Shown: positions 55,812 to 64,000 of the stretch, piece by piece
How positions within the stretch are numbered: position 1 is the stretch's first letter
Layout: each line of letters starts with the position of its first letter
NCBI GenBank assembly: GCA_021107435.1
Contig: JAIOSV010000028.1
Span: 1-64,000, forward strand
DNA: 64,000 bases
Reading direction: 5' to 3'
From: Candidatus Sabulitectum sp.
Lineage (GTDB): Bacteria; Fermentibacterota; Fermentibacteria; Fermentibacterales; JCC-6
The notes under the pieces: generated by a model
Seen by the model: the letters and a program-made list of their open reading frames with translations, nothing else
Databases searched by the model: none
Told to the model about the DNA's origin: nothing
Program-made: the position numbers and the translations under genes

Positions 55812-57017
55812 ATGGGCGAATTTCAATGGACGGGAACTAACCGGCAGGGACGGACCTTGAATGGAACCACGAAGGCCAAATCCCGAGCTGAAGTAAAGGA
55901 ACTTCTTGAAGCCAGGGGTGTTACGGTTACCAACATCAAGGGTGGATTTGATATGGCCACCTTTGGAGTTATTGGCTCCGGCGTTAAAAGCAAGGAACTT
56001 GCAACATTCACCAGGCAGTTCAGCGTTATGATAAACGCTGGCCTTCCCCTGGTTGGCTGTCTTCAGATTCTCAGCAGACAGCAGGAAAACAAAGTATTCA
56101 AGAATATCATTCTTGAGGTCACGAGCGATGTGGAGAAGGGTGGTACACTGGCCGAGTCTCTGGGCAAACACACTAAGGTATTCAGTGAACTTTATGTGAA
56201 CATGGTTGCTGCCGGTGAGCAGGGCGGTATTCTCGATACTATCCTTGCACGACTGGCGGATTACCTTGAGGACGCGGCATCGTTGCAGTCCAAAATCAAG
56301 AGCGCTATGATGTATCCCATTGTGGTTCTTGTTGTTGTTATTATTGCCACTCTGGCCATGCTTCTTTTTGTCATTCCCATTTTCCAGAAGATGTTTGAGG
56401 ATATGGGCGGTGAGCTTCCCGGGATGACCCAGTTTGTTGTGGATATGTCTGAATTTGTTCAGCACTATGTGGTATTCATTCTTCTGGGGATGGGCGGTAT
56501 TGTTTTTGCATACAACGCTTACTACAAGACGAATAGCGGCCAGAAGGTAATTGATACCATCAAGCTGGCGCTTCCGGTGTTCGGACCTATCAACAGAAAA
56601 ATGTCAATTGCCAGGTTTACAAGAACACTGGGAACCCTGACAGCATCCGGTGTGGCAATTCTTGACGGGCTGAACATTACAGCTAAAACCGCCGGCAACA
56701 GAATTATCAGTGATGCCATCATGAAAGCCAGAGTGAGTATCTCCGGAGGAGAGAACATAGCAGGCCCGCTGGAAGCCTCGGGTGTGTTTCCAACCATGGT
56801 TACTCAGATGATTGCCGTTGGAGAGGAAACCGGCGGTCTGGACGAGATGCTTGTAAAAGTGGCAGACTTCTACGATGAAGAGGTTAATGTGCTTGTTGAA
56901 GGTATGGCATCCACAATTGAACCTCTCATGATCGTGTTTCTGGGTGGATTTGTGGGATTCCTGGTTATTGCCATGTACCTGCCGATCTTCGACATGATTC
57001 AGCAGGTGGGTGGATAA
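55812..57017 (+). CDS. pilC: Type IV pilus inner-membrane platform PilC
   Basis: A 401-residue inner-membrane protein on which PilB and PilT act. It has two GspF/T2SSF domains (about residues 65-190 and 270-392), each beginning LATFTRQFSVMINAGLPL or IARFTRTLGTLTASGVAI, and three TM helices (IVVLVVVIIATLAMLLFVIPIF first). The N-terminus has GEFQWTGTNRQGRTLNGTTKAKS, the usual PilC/GspF start. It overlaps the sensor kinase gene by 8 bp. Confidence 0.94.
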   Translation: MGEFQWTGTNRQGRTLNGTTKAKSRAEVKELLEARGVTVTNIKGGFDMATFGVIGSGVKSKELATFTRQFSVMINAGLPLVGCLQILSRQQENKVFKNIILEVTSDVEKGGTLAESLGKHTKVFSELYVNMVAAGEQGGILDTILARLADYLEDAASLQSKIKSAMMYPIVVLVVVIIATLAMLLFVIPIFQKMFEDMGGELPGMTQFVVDMSEFVQHYVVFILLGMGGIVFAYNAYYKTNSGQKVIDTIKLALPVFGPINRKMSIARFTRTLGTLTASGVAILDGLNITAKTAGNRIISDAIMKARVSISGGENIAGPLEASGVFPTMVTQMIAVGEETGGLDEMLVKVADFYDEEVNVLVEGMASTIEPLMIVFLGGFVGFLVIAMYLPIFDMIQQVGG

Positions 57018-58638
57018 CACGAGCCAACAAATGCTTATCAGCGGAAGGCGCCGTACCTGGCTTCAGGTAGGGCGTCTTTCCGTTCTGGGAATGCTTACTC
57101 TCACGGGAATTCTCACGATGGATCGACAGAATTTGACCATTGTGTATGCTGTTGTGGCAGTAGCGGCGCTTCTTGCCGCGCTTATTACAACCTTCATCAT
57201 GAAGCGGAATCCCGAAAGCCGGAAACCCTACTGGTTCCTGCTGTACGTTGATGCCTTCCTTCTTGGAACTATCATCTATGTCAGTGGAGGGATTGACGGA
57301 CCGTTTTCCCCATTTCTTGTTGTTCACGTTCTTGCGTATGGATTTTACCTAGGAGTTTCCGGCGGGCTTACTGCTGCCGCCGCCAATGTTATCCTGTCCA
57401 CGATTTTCTCAATGATCGCACTTAATGTACCCGGAGCAAAAACTACACTCAGCCCTCTACTGGCAACCCTTATTCAGACGGGTCAGTTTAAACTTTCAAC
57501 TACTTACATTGCTTTGAGAATATTCATTAACGGTCTTTTGCTCGTTGCTTCGGGCATTGCATCCGGAATGCTCGCCCAGTCTCTCTACACGGAGAGCGGT
57601 CATCTTCAAAGGGTATTAAATAATCTGGCTGAACTCAGAGCAAGAAGCAGACACATACTGGACAGTCTTCATGACGGAGTTGTAGTGGTCGATTTGAGCG
57701 GTGAATTGATAAGCATTAATCCAGCGGCAAAAAAGCTTCTTGGAACTGACAAACCAATGAAAAAATCACAGCTTGGAGAGATAGTCAGAAGCTTTCTGGA
57801 GAACAGAGATTTTCCACCCGGTATTGATATAGTGGTTGAAGAAAAAGTAATCGAGTGCAGATTTAATCATTACGGTGACACTGAAGGAGCAATAATCATT
57901 CTGACGGATGCCACTGAACTTCGAAACTATCAAGCCGCCCTTGAGGAAAGAGATAAACTCTCTCTTATTGGCAGACTCAGCGCGACTATGGCCCACGAGA
58001 TCAGGAATCCCCTGGCGTCAATGAGTGGTGCCGCCCAGATTCTCGCTACAGGTAATCTTGACAGAGGAAAAACTGAGAGTATGGCTTTACTGATTGAAAA
58101 GCAGTCTTTGCGGGTATCAGAGCTTATTGAGGGGTATCTTTCTCTCTCAAGGAGCAGTTCTGACTTCCCATTCACCAGAATCAACATCAATGAGGTGGTG
58201 ATGGACAGCGTTGAGAGCGCCATGCATGGTTTTGCCGGTGGAGTCTCTATCAGGGTATACAGATCAGAAGAGACTCCGACAGTGCTGGGTAACAGAGTAA
58301 GGCTGGGCCAGGTTCTTCTTAATCTGATGAGGAATTCCGTTGAAGCCCTCAGCAGCAGACCAGAGCCTGTAATAACTATTGAAGTTTCCTTCTCAGATAA
58401 CAACAGGTCTGTATGTATTGCGGTGAAAGATAATGGAGTTGGAATACACGAGGACCTTATCCGGGAAGTATGGGAGCCTTTCAAAACATCAAGACAGGAG
58501 GGAACCGGGCTTGGTCTCTATATTGTCAGCAAGATTATTAAGGAGCACAGAGGTACTATTGAGGTAGAAAATACCACACCGAGCGGTGCTCTTTTCAGAA
58601 TAAGGCTTCCGGTCGCAGGAAAGGATGCTGATGGATAA
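57010..58638 (+). CDS. pilS: PilS-like sensor histidine kinase
   Basis: A 542-residue membrane kinase. Five or six TM helices cover residues about 20-195, then a PAS domain (about 215-300; LRARSRHILDSLHDGVVVVDL), HisKA with MAHEIRNPLASMSG (phospho-acceptor His), and HATPase with NLMRNSVEAL, DNGVGI and GTGLGLYIVSKII. In PilSR systems the kinase senses pilin in the membrane and controls pilA. The GTG at 57010 overlaps pilC. It overlaps pilR by 14 bp. Confidence 0.92.
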   Translation: MDNTSQQMLISGRRRTWLQVGRLSVLGMLTLTGILTMDRQNLTIVYAVVAVAALLAALITTFIMKRNPESRKPYWFLLYVDAFLLGTIIYVSGGIDGPFSPFLVVHVLAYGFYLGVSGGLTAAAANVILSTIFSMIALNVPGAKTTLSPLLATLIQTGQFKLSTTYIALRIFINGLLLVASGIASGMLAQSLYTESGHLQRVLNNLAELRARSRHILDSLHDGVVVVDLSGELISINPAAKKLLGTDKPMKKSQLGEIVRSFLENRDFPPGIDIVVEEKVIECRFNHYGDTEGAIIILTDATELRNYQAALEERDKLSLIGRLSATMAHEIRNPLASMSGAAQILATGNLDRGKTESMALLIEKQSLRVSELIEGYLSLSRSSSDFPFTRININEVVMDSVESAMHGFAGGVSIRVYRSEETPTVLGNRVRLGQVLLNLMRNSVEALSSRPEPVITIEVSFSDNNRSVCIAVKDNGVGIHEDLIREVWEPFKTSRQEGTGLGLYIVSKIIKEHRGTIEVENTTPSGALFRIRLPVAGKDADG

Positions 58639-60013
58639 AAAGAATCTTTCATTACTGCTTGTGGATGATGAAGAATCCATGGTGGAATGGCTCTGCATTC
58701 TGCTGGAGCAGGACGGCTATAATGTTAAGTGTTTTTCACACCCGGAAGCCGCACTCAAGTGGAGTGAACAGAATCCGGTTCACGTGCTGATATCAGACAT
58801 CAAGATGCCGGCGATGAGTGGACTGGAGCTTTATGCAAAAATGCGGGAGATCCATTCGGATATGGCTGGAATCTTCATGACCGCCTTCTCAAGTGTGGAT
58901 ACAGCAGTAAAAGCTGTAAGACAGGGTGCTTCCGACTATCTCCTTAAGCCATTCAAGACCGACCAGATGCTGGCTGCTATTGAGAAAGCAGTACGGGAGA
59001 AAAAAATCACAGCGGAGAACAGGGCATTGAAGCAGAAGTTGAGCAGAGAGTGCGATTTCCAGGGCATCATCGGGCGCTCACAGCCGATTATCAAGCTGCT
59101 TGAAATGGTAAGAAGAGTGGCGGATCAACCCAGCAGTGTTCTCATTTCAGGAGAAAGTGGAACCGGTAAGGAACTCGTCGCTAAGGCTATCCACAACAAC
59201 AGTATCAGAAAAGATGACCCCTTCATAGGAATTAACTGCGGCAGTCTTTCTCCGAACCTGCTTGAGAGTGAACTTTTCGGACATAAAAAAGGTTCTTTCA
59301 CCGGAGCATACAGAGACAAAGAAGGGCTGATGACAGCAGCGGGGCGGGGTACGCTATTTCTTGATGAAATCGGTGAACTGAACAAGGATCTCCAGGTAAA
59401 GCTTCTCAGAGCAATTCAGGAGCGGCAGGTCCGTCCCGTGGGAGACACAACAACCAAACCCTTCAAGGGCAGGTTGATATGCGCCACCAACAGTAACCTT
59501 GAGGAAATGGTACGAGATGGCTCTTTTCGCAATGACCTGTACTACAGGCTCAATGTTCTTCCACTGCATGTTCCTTCACTCAGAGAGCGCAGGGAAGATA
59601 TCCCCATGCTGATTAAACACTTTCTTGAAAACGGAAACTATCCGGGGAAAGAGCTTTCGAAAGAATCTCTGGAAGTTTTCATCAAGTACAACTGGCCCGG
59701 AAATGTAAGAGAGTTGCAGAACATACTTGAGAGAGTCTGCGTAATGTCAGGCGGCAGCACAGTACAGATTGATGAGCTCCCCGGTTGTCTTGTAAACAAA
59801 GCTTCTCAGGAAGCAATACCTGGCACTACAGAGAGTACAGCAGCAGGTAAGGAGGCTGCTTTACCCATTCTTGCTGAAATCGAAAAAGCCTGGACCTATT
59901 ACATTCTGGAAAAGAAGGCCGGCGGAGAAAAAAGGGAAGCCTCAAGAATCCTCGGTATAAACGAGACAACTCTCTATCGCCGTTTGCAGAGATACAGGAA
60001 GGAGGATGAGTGA
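58625..60013 (+). CDS. pilR: PilR-like sigma-54 response regulator
   Basis: A 462-residue NtrC-family activator. The receiver domain (residues 5-120) has LLVDDEES and the phospho-acceptor Asp in LISDIKMPAMSG. The AAA+ domain (about 140-370) has GESGTGKELVAKAIH, the sigma-54-contacting GSFTGA loop and GTLFLDEIGEL. A Fis-type helix-turn-helix closes the protein (REASRILGINETTLYRRLQRY). The kinase is encoded just upstream. A sigma-54 promoter sits before pilA at 60106, which fits direct activation of pilA. Confidence 0.93.
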   Translation: MLMDKKNLSLLLVDDEESMVEWLCILLEQDGYNVKCFSHPEAALKWSEQNPVHVLISDIKMPAMSGLELYAKMREIHSDMAGIFMTAFSSVDTAVKAVRQGASDYLLKPFKTDQMLAAIEKAVREKKITAENRALKQKLSRECDFQGIIGRSQPIIKLLEMVRRVADQPSSVLISGESGTGKELVAKAIHNNSIRKDDPFIGINCGSLSPNLLESELFGHKKGSFTGAYRDKEGLMTAAGRGTLFLDEIGELNKDLQVKLLRAIQERQVRPVGDTTTKPFKGRLICATNSNLEEMVRDGSFRNDLYYRLNVLPLHVPSLRERREDIPMLIKHFLENGNYPGKELSKESLEVFIKYNWPGNVRELQNILERVCVMSGGSTVQIDELPGCLVNKASQEAIPGTTESTAAGKEAALPILAEIEKAWTYYILEKKAGGEKREASRILGINETTLYRRLQRYRKEDE

Positions 60014-60044
60014 TCGCGTCTTGCAGAATGCCATACAACAATTA

Positions 60045-60059
60045 TTGCCCTTGCGGCAA
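60045..60059 (+). terminator. Weak hairpin after pilR
   Basis: TTGCC-CTTGC-GGCAA forms a 5-bp stem between pilR and the pilA promoter. It is short and has no U-tract; it may reduce read-through from the pil operon. Confidence 0.35.
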
Positions 60060-60105
60060 GGAAGGATTAGCGGTAGTATTACCTGATAATAATTGAAATG
60101 TGTTC

Positions 60106-60121
60106 TGGCAAATATTATGCT
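60106..60121 (+). promoter_or_regulatory. Sigma-54 promoter of pilA
   Basis: TGGCA-N6-ATGCT places the -24 GG (60107-60108) and -12 GC (60119-60120) exactly 10 bp apart, as sigma-54 requires (consensus TGGCACG-N4-TTGCW). The start would be about 60132, 40 bp before the pilA ATG. PilR upstream is the expected activator. A small stem (GCTTCA/TGAAGC) spans 60119-60133. Confidence 0.8.
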
Positions 60122-60171
60122 TCAGTATGAAGCATGAACATTCAACCCCGTTCTCTTGAAAGGAGAATACG

Positions 60172-60537
60172 ATGAAAAAAGGTTTCACCCTCATTGAGCT
60201 GATGATCGTTGTGGTGATCATCGGTATTCTGGCGGCTATCGCCATTCCCAAGTTCAGTGATGTTTCCGAGACAGCCAAGAGAAACGCCTGTCGCGCCAAC
60301 ATGCGTACTATCGCCAGCCAGGAAGTTATCTATTTCGCCTCCAATAACAGCAAGTACGGTTCTGCTGCTGAAATTGGAATGGACGGAGTTCAGTGCGCCA
60401 CTGCCCAGCTTCCTTACGATGTTGATATTGCCGCTGCCGGTGGTGTTACAAGCACATCGATAACTATTACATGTCCTGCCGCTGCTTCTCACGGAAACAT
60501 CGATAATGGTATTGCCTCATGGACTGATTCCAACTAA
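60172..60537 (+). CDS. pilA: Type IV major pilin PilA
   Basis: A 121-residue pilin. The prepilin leader MKKG is cut before Phe5, followed by the conserved FTLIELMIVVVIIGILAAIA helix (Glu at mature position 5). The globular part is short, with Cys residues in CRANMRTIASQE, VQCATAQ and ITCPAAAS. AAAGGAGAA precedes the ATG. It has its own sigma-54 promoter and terminator. The prepilin peptidase and the pilMNOPQ genes are not in the window. Confidence 0.95.
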   Translation: MKKGFTLIELMIVVVIIGILAAIAIPKFSDVSETAKRNACRANMRTIASQEVIYFASNNSKYGSAAEIGMDGVQCATAQLPYDVDIAAAGGVTSTSITITCPAAASHGNIDNGIASWTDSN

Positions 60538-60553
60538 CTTCATCTGAAGGTGC

Positions 60554-60581
60554 GGGGGCGGCTGTGAAGCCGTCCCCTTTT
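60554..60581 (+). terminator. Rho-independent terminator of pilA
   Basis: A 10-bp stem (60554-60563 with 60568-60577, one G-U) with loop GTGA, followed by TTTT at 60578-60581, begins 17 bp after the pilA stop. Confidence 0.9.
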
Positions 60582-60747
60582 CTGTGTGCGCAGTTCATGG
60601 CGCGCAGTGCCAGTAACCGGCACTGTTAACCGGCAAACGGGAGCTGCATTGCCTGAGATTACTGAGTGTCCCGGTTGAAAGCAGTGAAACGGAAAGCGAT
60701 AAATCTCTGGTGATAAGCCTTGTACCTGGGGTTGGAAACGGCAGAAG

Positions 60748-62607
60748 CTACCTTGAAACAGAAGGTGAATTATACCTGCAGACAAGAATTCCCCCGGAAA
60801 CAGATACCACAGGCTCAAGAATATCATTATGCCCTACATAATCCAGTATTGCCAGTCTGTTCTCCATTTCCATAATACATGGATTTGCTCTGTAGAAAGT
60901 GACATAATCAATACCGAGATCATCAAGTATGACACACTCTTCTTCAAGGGTGTTCTCCAGATACAGCGGTTGTGTCGCGGGATGTCTCCAGCCGACGAAA
61001 ATCTGATTGTCGTAAAAATACCGCTTTTCCTCGTGGAGCGACAGTATTCTGCTTTCCTCTGGAAGCGCGCTGTTTAGCCACATGTGGGTCATGCCCTCGG
61101 GTGATGATATTATGAATCTGTAGTTTGATGTTGTATCCCATTCTCTGGTCAGTACTGATTTAGTAACAATGTATCTGTAATCTGCCGGGAAGGCAAGGCT
61201 TGCTACAAAAATAAAACCAGGCACAACGAAAGATACAATGGATACAGCCGCAAGATAAAAAGAACTGAACATGCTTCTGGATTGCATGATACGGACAGCT
61301 AAAAGTGCCACGAAAGGATATGCAAGAATGGAGTATTTGACTCCCCACCAGGGCGGCCAGATTACGACTATAGCGGTAATGAAGAATACTATAAGAGGCA
61401 TAAACAGAAGCCAGCTGCGGTCTTTTCTCAGGAAAGATATACCAAGACCACCCAGTAAAAGCAGAAGAATACCCTCCATGCTGGTCATGAATATTCCAAC
61501 ATGTTTGGCCACTGAAAAGTTGCGACTGTTATTGATTTCCGAATCTCTGTCATTCATCAGTGTGATTTCCTCAGGGGCAGGAAGCAGCTTCCATTCCTCC
61601 TTTACGAGGGATGAAACCTGATATACAGGATAAACTGGACTTCCAGTATGAACCATTGTTCGCACCGCAAAAGTCAGCGGAGCTATGGAAATGCACACAA
61701 GAGAGATCAGTTTCACTTTGGCAGAAGAGGCGAAGAACAGATATCCTTTGTAAAGAAGAAAGGGAATAAGGAGCAGAACGGCAGTCTGCTTGGTTGCAAG
61801 GGCAAGACCCATGAAAAGCCAGGATGTGTATTGCTTCAAGGATTTGTCATTCAGTTCTCTGACTGCTGCCGCAAACGACAGAGTAATGAACATAATCGCC
61901 GCTGTATCAGTTTTTGCGAGGGAGCACCAGTAGTAGAGCATTGAACAGAGGAGAACAGTAACTGCCAGTGGAATCCTGAACTTCTTTTTGATCTCAATTA
62001 TCCGCATGCCTCTGAAGAGTGCGATAAAAAGCAGGGTCATTTGAAAAACCTGAAGAACACTGAGCTGATTCAGTCTGTCAGAAGATAGCGAAGCAGGCCA
62101 TACTGCCATCATTTCATACGTTAGAGGGAAGCCTGAGAATACAGTTTCTTCGAGCCAGTAAACTCTGCCGCTGTTCAGCCATCTGTCAGGTTGTACAGCA
62201 TACGTGATTAACGGATCATCAAAGGTAAGATTAGGCATAGAGGCGTAAGTGAGATTAAGAAGAACCACTGCCAGAAGAGCGACAGCAGCGATGATTTTAA
62301 GAATTGACAGTTCAGGAGATCTCTTGATGTTTCTTACCTTTTGCAACAGCAGAAGCATTCCCGGGATTGCGAACAGAAAGAGCAGAACGGGAGTTACAGT
62401 TCTGTTCATTATTCCAAAGAGAGAGAGGGGGATTTCCAGAAGAATAAGCAACAGAATTCCTGAAATTTCCCTGGGGAGAAGCGGAAAAAGTTTTTTGATT
62501 CCAGTGAATTTTTCCGCAAGAAAACCGGCTCCGTAGAAGGCGCACCACACAATCAGGATTTTTGTGATTGTCTGCGCGAATGACAGGGGGTTCATCCAGT
62601 CAAGCAT
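60748..62607 (-). CDS. GT-C-type polytopic membrane protein
   Basis: A 619-residue membrane protein with about eleven TM helices followed by a soluble C-terminal part (about residues 470-619). The layout resembles polyprenyl-phosphate-dependent glycosyltransferases. It has RWLNSGRVYWLEETVFSGFPLTYEMMAVWPASL in an early loop and LALATKQTAVLLLIPFLLYK, a segment common in that superfamily. The first TM is FAQTITKILIVWCAFYGAGF. It lies 15 bp downstream of the secreted-protein gene on the same strand, likely one transcript. The substrate is unknown. Confidence 0.62.
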   Translation of the reverse strand: MLDWMNPLSFAQTITKILIVWCAFYGAGFLAEKFTGIKKLFPLLPREISGILLLILLEIPLSLFGIMNRTVTPVLLFLFAIPGMLLLLQKVRNIKRSPELSILKIIAAVALLAVVLLNLTYASMPNLTFDDPLITYAVQPDRWLNSGRVYWLEETVFSGFPLTYEMMAVWPASLSSDRLNQLSVLQVFQMTLLFIALFRGMRIIEIKKKFRIPLAVTVLLCSMLYYWCSLAKTDTAAIMFITLSFAAAVRELNDKSLKQYTSWLFMGLALATKQTAVLLLIPFLLYKGYLFFASSAKVKLISLVCISIAPLTFAVRTMVHTGSPVYPVYQVSSLVKEEWKLLPAPEEITLMNDRDSEINNSRNFSVAKHVGIFMTSMEGILLLLLGGLGISFLRKDRSWLLFMPLIVFFITAIVVIWPPWWGVKYSILAYPFVALLAVRIMQSRSMFSSFYLAAVSIVSFVVPGFIFVASLAFPADYRYIVTKSVLTREWDTTSNYRFIISSPEGMTHMWLNSALPEESRILSLHEEKRYFYDNQIFVGWRHPATQPLYLENTLEEECVILDDLGIDYVTFYRANPCIMEMENRLAILDYVGHNDILEPVVSVSGGILVCRYNSPSVSR

Positions 62608-62622
62608 CTGTTCTCCTCAATG

Positions 62623-63531
62623 TCATGGGAAATCGAAACCGAAGTCCAGATTAAAGTCACCCACGATGAAACTTCCAGTGAGGCTGTCAACAGCATTCGC
62701 GGAGAAGGTTCTGCCATTTTCATCCGTAAGAATTATGAAGTCAATGGGGGCGTTGTGATGGATATATACTTTGTCCCATGTGTTCAATGGGGAAGAAGAA
62801 CAGTCGAGACCGTCTATAAGATAACCATTGGAAGAAAATGCTTCAATCAGGGTTATTCTACCCAGGGTAATAGAGTTTATTACCCATGAACCTGCCTGTG
62901 AATCCGAGTAACCGATTTCATCTCCATTGCTGAAAAACATTTCCGGGGTGATTCTGTAGATGCTGTCGGGAGTTGCGGTGGAAGCAGCAAAAGGAATGGA
63001 GCTATTCCCTTCTGAATCGATGGCGGTTATCTCTACTGTTTCTCCCGAATCAATCCATACTCGAAGAAATTCAGATGGCAGAAATATTTTATTTCTCATG
63101 AGATTTCCGGAGGGAATGAAATTGCCGGTTAGTTCTACGGAAACAAGTGGAACATCTGTTGAATTTACAATGTTCAGAGGGTTAGAGCCGTAGATGCGAT
63201 TGAAAACCCCGCCAAACTCTTTCTTTGCCGGAGACACTTCTATTGTATCCACGGAGAGCCCGGGTGCATATCCACTCAACGAATAAACACCGCCCGAGGT
63301 GGTTTCCCAGAAGATATGATTTATGTAAACATAAGGAAGTTCAACGGTGCGCATCGAGTTAGAACCTATAGTTGAAGAAAATGATACTGAACTAAGAACA
63401 GTGGAAGCGGGCAGTATGTAATGCATGCTTACTATATCTTCAGAAAGAAGGTTGCTGATACATACAGTGGTGCTTATGCCGGTATCAGGGAGAGTAAGAG
63501 GGAGCAGGAGCAATACATCCAACAGAAACAT
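62623..63531 (-). CDS. Secreted hypothetical protein
   Basis: A 302-residue protein with a signal-like start (MFLLDVLLLLPLTLPDTG) and a beta-rich, Ser/Thr-rich mature part (for example VSFSSTIGSNSMRTVELPYVYI). AAAAGGAAACAG before the ATG supports the start. I recognise no domain. Repeated beta strands suggest an Ig-like or surface protein. It is probably co-transcribed with the GT-C-like gene downstream. Confidence 0.6.
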   Translation of the reverse strand: MFLLDVLLLLPLTLPDTGISTTVCISNLLSEDIVSMHYILPASTVLSSVSFSSTIGSNSMRTVELPYVYINHIFWETTSGGVYSLSGYAPGLSVDTIEVSPAKKEFGGVFNRIYGSNPLNIVNSTDVPLVSVELTGNFIPSGNLMRNKIFLPSEFLRVWIDSGETVEITAIDSEGNSSIPFAASTATPDSIYRITPEMFFSNGDEIGYSDSQAGSWVINSITLGRITLIEAFSSNGYLIDGLDCSSSPLNTWDKVYIHHNAPIDFIILTDENGRTFSANAVDSLTGSFIVGDFNLDFGFDFP

Positions 63532-63843
63532 ACTGTTTCCTTTTCTTTGAGATTTGTCTCTAGCCTGAGCAAAGGCAATATACCGACTTCCCCTGTCGTG
63601 CAGTAGTGTTGGAGAAAGAAAAAGGGAAGCATAATGTGTTAGAGCTTATTCCATTGTTACGGGAATATCAAGTTTCCTTTTGTTCCTTACGGCATATCAG
63701 TCTGACTGGACGGGGACTCCGCCTTTCGTCATTATTTGTCTATTGGAAAAAGCAGGGCAGAGAGATCTGCTCATTGTAAACGCCGTGTTTCCGCAAACAT
63801 CACAAGCAGCCTGGCTGGCAGGCAGAGCTGAAGGAGTTCAAAT
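63532..63843. other. Gene-free gap between divergent genes
   Basis: About 310 bp with no supported gene on either strand. Short frames exist, but none shows a family match or a ribosome binding site. It must hold the promoters for both flanking genes; I see no clear boxes. Confidence 0.5.
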
Positions 63844-64000
63844 ATGCCTGAGTATATGGAAGAGAACCTTGAAATGCCGTTGCGGGATGTTCTTGTATTG
63901 ATGCAGAACCGTATTATGAAGGAAAGCAAGTATTTTGGGGTGCCCGCTCTGATGAGTCCAACAGACAGCTGGGTATACCAGGAGATAATACACGAAACGA
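63844..64000 (+). CDS. Cephalosporin hydroxylase (CmcI)-like protein, 5' part
   Basis: The frame is cut by the window end after 52 codons. The N-terminus reads LRDVLVLMQNRIMKESKYFG, then VPALMSPTDSWVYQEII, which is typical of the CmcI/cephalosporin-hydroxylase family of SAM-dependent proteins often found in surface-glycan clusters, where they act as sugar O-methyltransferases. The ribosome binding site GAAGGAG precedes ATG 63844. Two GT-C-like genes nearby fit a glycan context. Only the first fifth is visible. Confidence 0.65.
   Translation, partial: MPEYMEENLEMPLRDVLVLMQNRIMKESKYFGVPALMSPTDSWVYQEIIHET

Noticed and set aside
63640..63840. Possible coding remnant upstream of the CmcI-like gene
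   Set aside because: One frame reads for about 50 codons, but it has no start, no family match that I trust, and ends in a stop before the ribosome binding site.

Overview
The window looks like a chromosomal contig from a diderm, LPS-making bacterium of the FCB superphylum. The evidence is a fused lpxC-fabZ gene, a SprA-type giant outer-membrane protein (the type IX secretion translocon family), an FG-GAP protein with a Por-type C-terminal sorting domain, a DUF5683 protein, and a BamA/Skp/Lpx/Lol/Lpt envelope set. A candidate phylum such as Fermentibacterota would fit, but that placement is inference. I saw no rRNA, tRNA or CRISPR array.

Region 1 (1-6150) is accessory. It holds an AbiEii-type nucleotidyltransferase gene on the minus strand, split in two by about 900 bp that carry a hicB-hicA toxin-antitoxin pair. 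Then come a MerR regulator with a GyrI-like domain under a 19-bp-spacer MerR-type promoter, a stand-alone GyrI-like protein, a methyltransferase, an HExxH metalloprotease-like protein, and a decayed mazE-mazF pair whose toxin has an in-frame amber codon.

Region 2 (6.3-15.7 kb) holds secreted FG-GAP and hypothetical proteins, an EamA exporter, a GNAT acetyltransferase, a DUF202 protein, a P2-type cation ATPase with an unusual M4 motif, a DUF2809 protein and a ChaN-like protein.

Region 3 (15.8-32.3 kb) is one tightly packed run of plus-strand genes: prfB (with the classical +1 frameshift), lysS, lolC/E, lolD, a clpC-like gene, bamA, skp, lpxD, lpxC-fabZ, lpxA, a DUF5683 gene, an ECF sigma factor, its zinc-finger anti-sigma factor, and a CsgG-like outer-membrane protein. 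Most junctions overlap, which suggests translational coupling of protein synthesis with outer-membrane biogenesis.

Region 4 (32.3-45.4 kb) holds a 7-TM protein, a lipoprotein, ligA, a three-copy array of small secreted paralogs, a GT-C-like membrane protein, serC, lptG and lptF. The array is the least explained part of the window. Each copy has a 5' stem-loop leader, nearly invariant C-terminal residues and a 3' hairpin. The first two copies are followed by fossil 3' ends of the neighbouring membrane-protein gene. Copy 3 has lost its -35 box.

Region 5 (45.5-60.6 kb) holds sprA and a type IV pilus operon: two tandem PilB-like ATPases, pilT, pilC, pilS, pilR and pilA. A good sigma-54 promoter precedes pilA, matching the sigma-54 activator PilR just upstream.

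Region 6 (60.7-64 kb) holds a GT-C-like membrane protein, a secreted hypothetical protein and the start of a cephalosporin-hydroxylase-like gene cut by the window edge.
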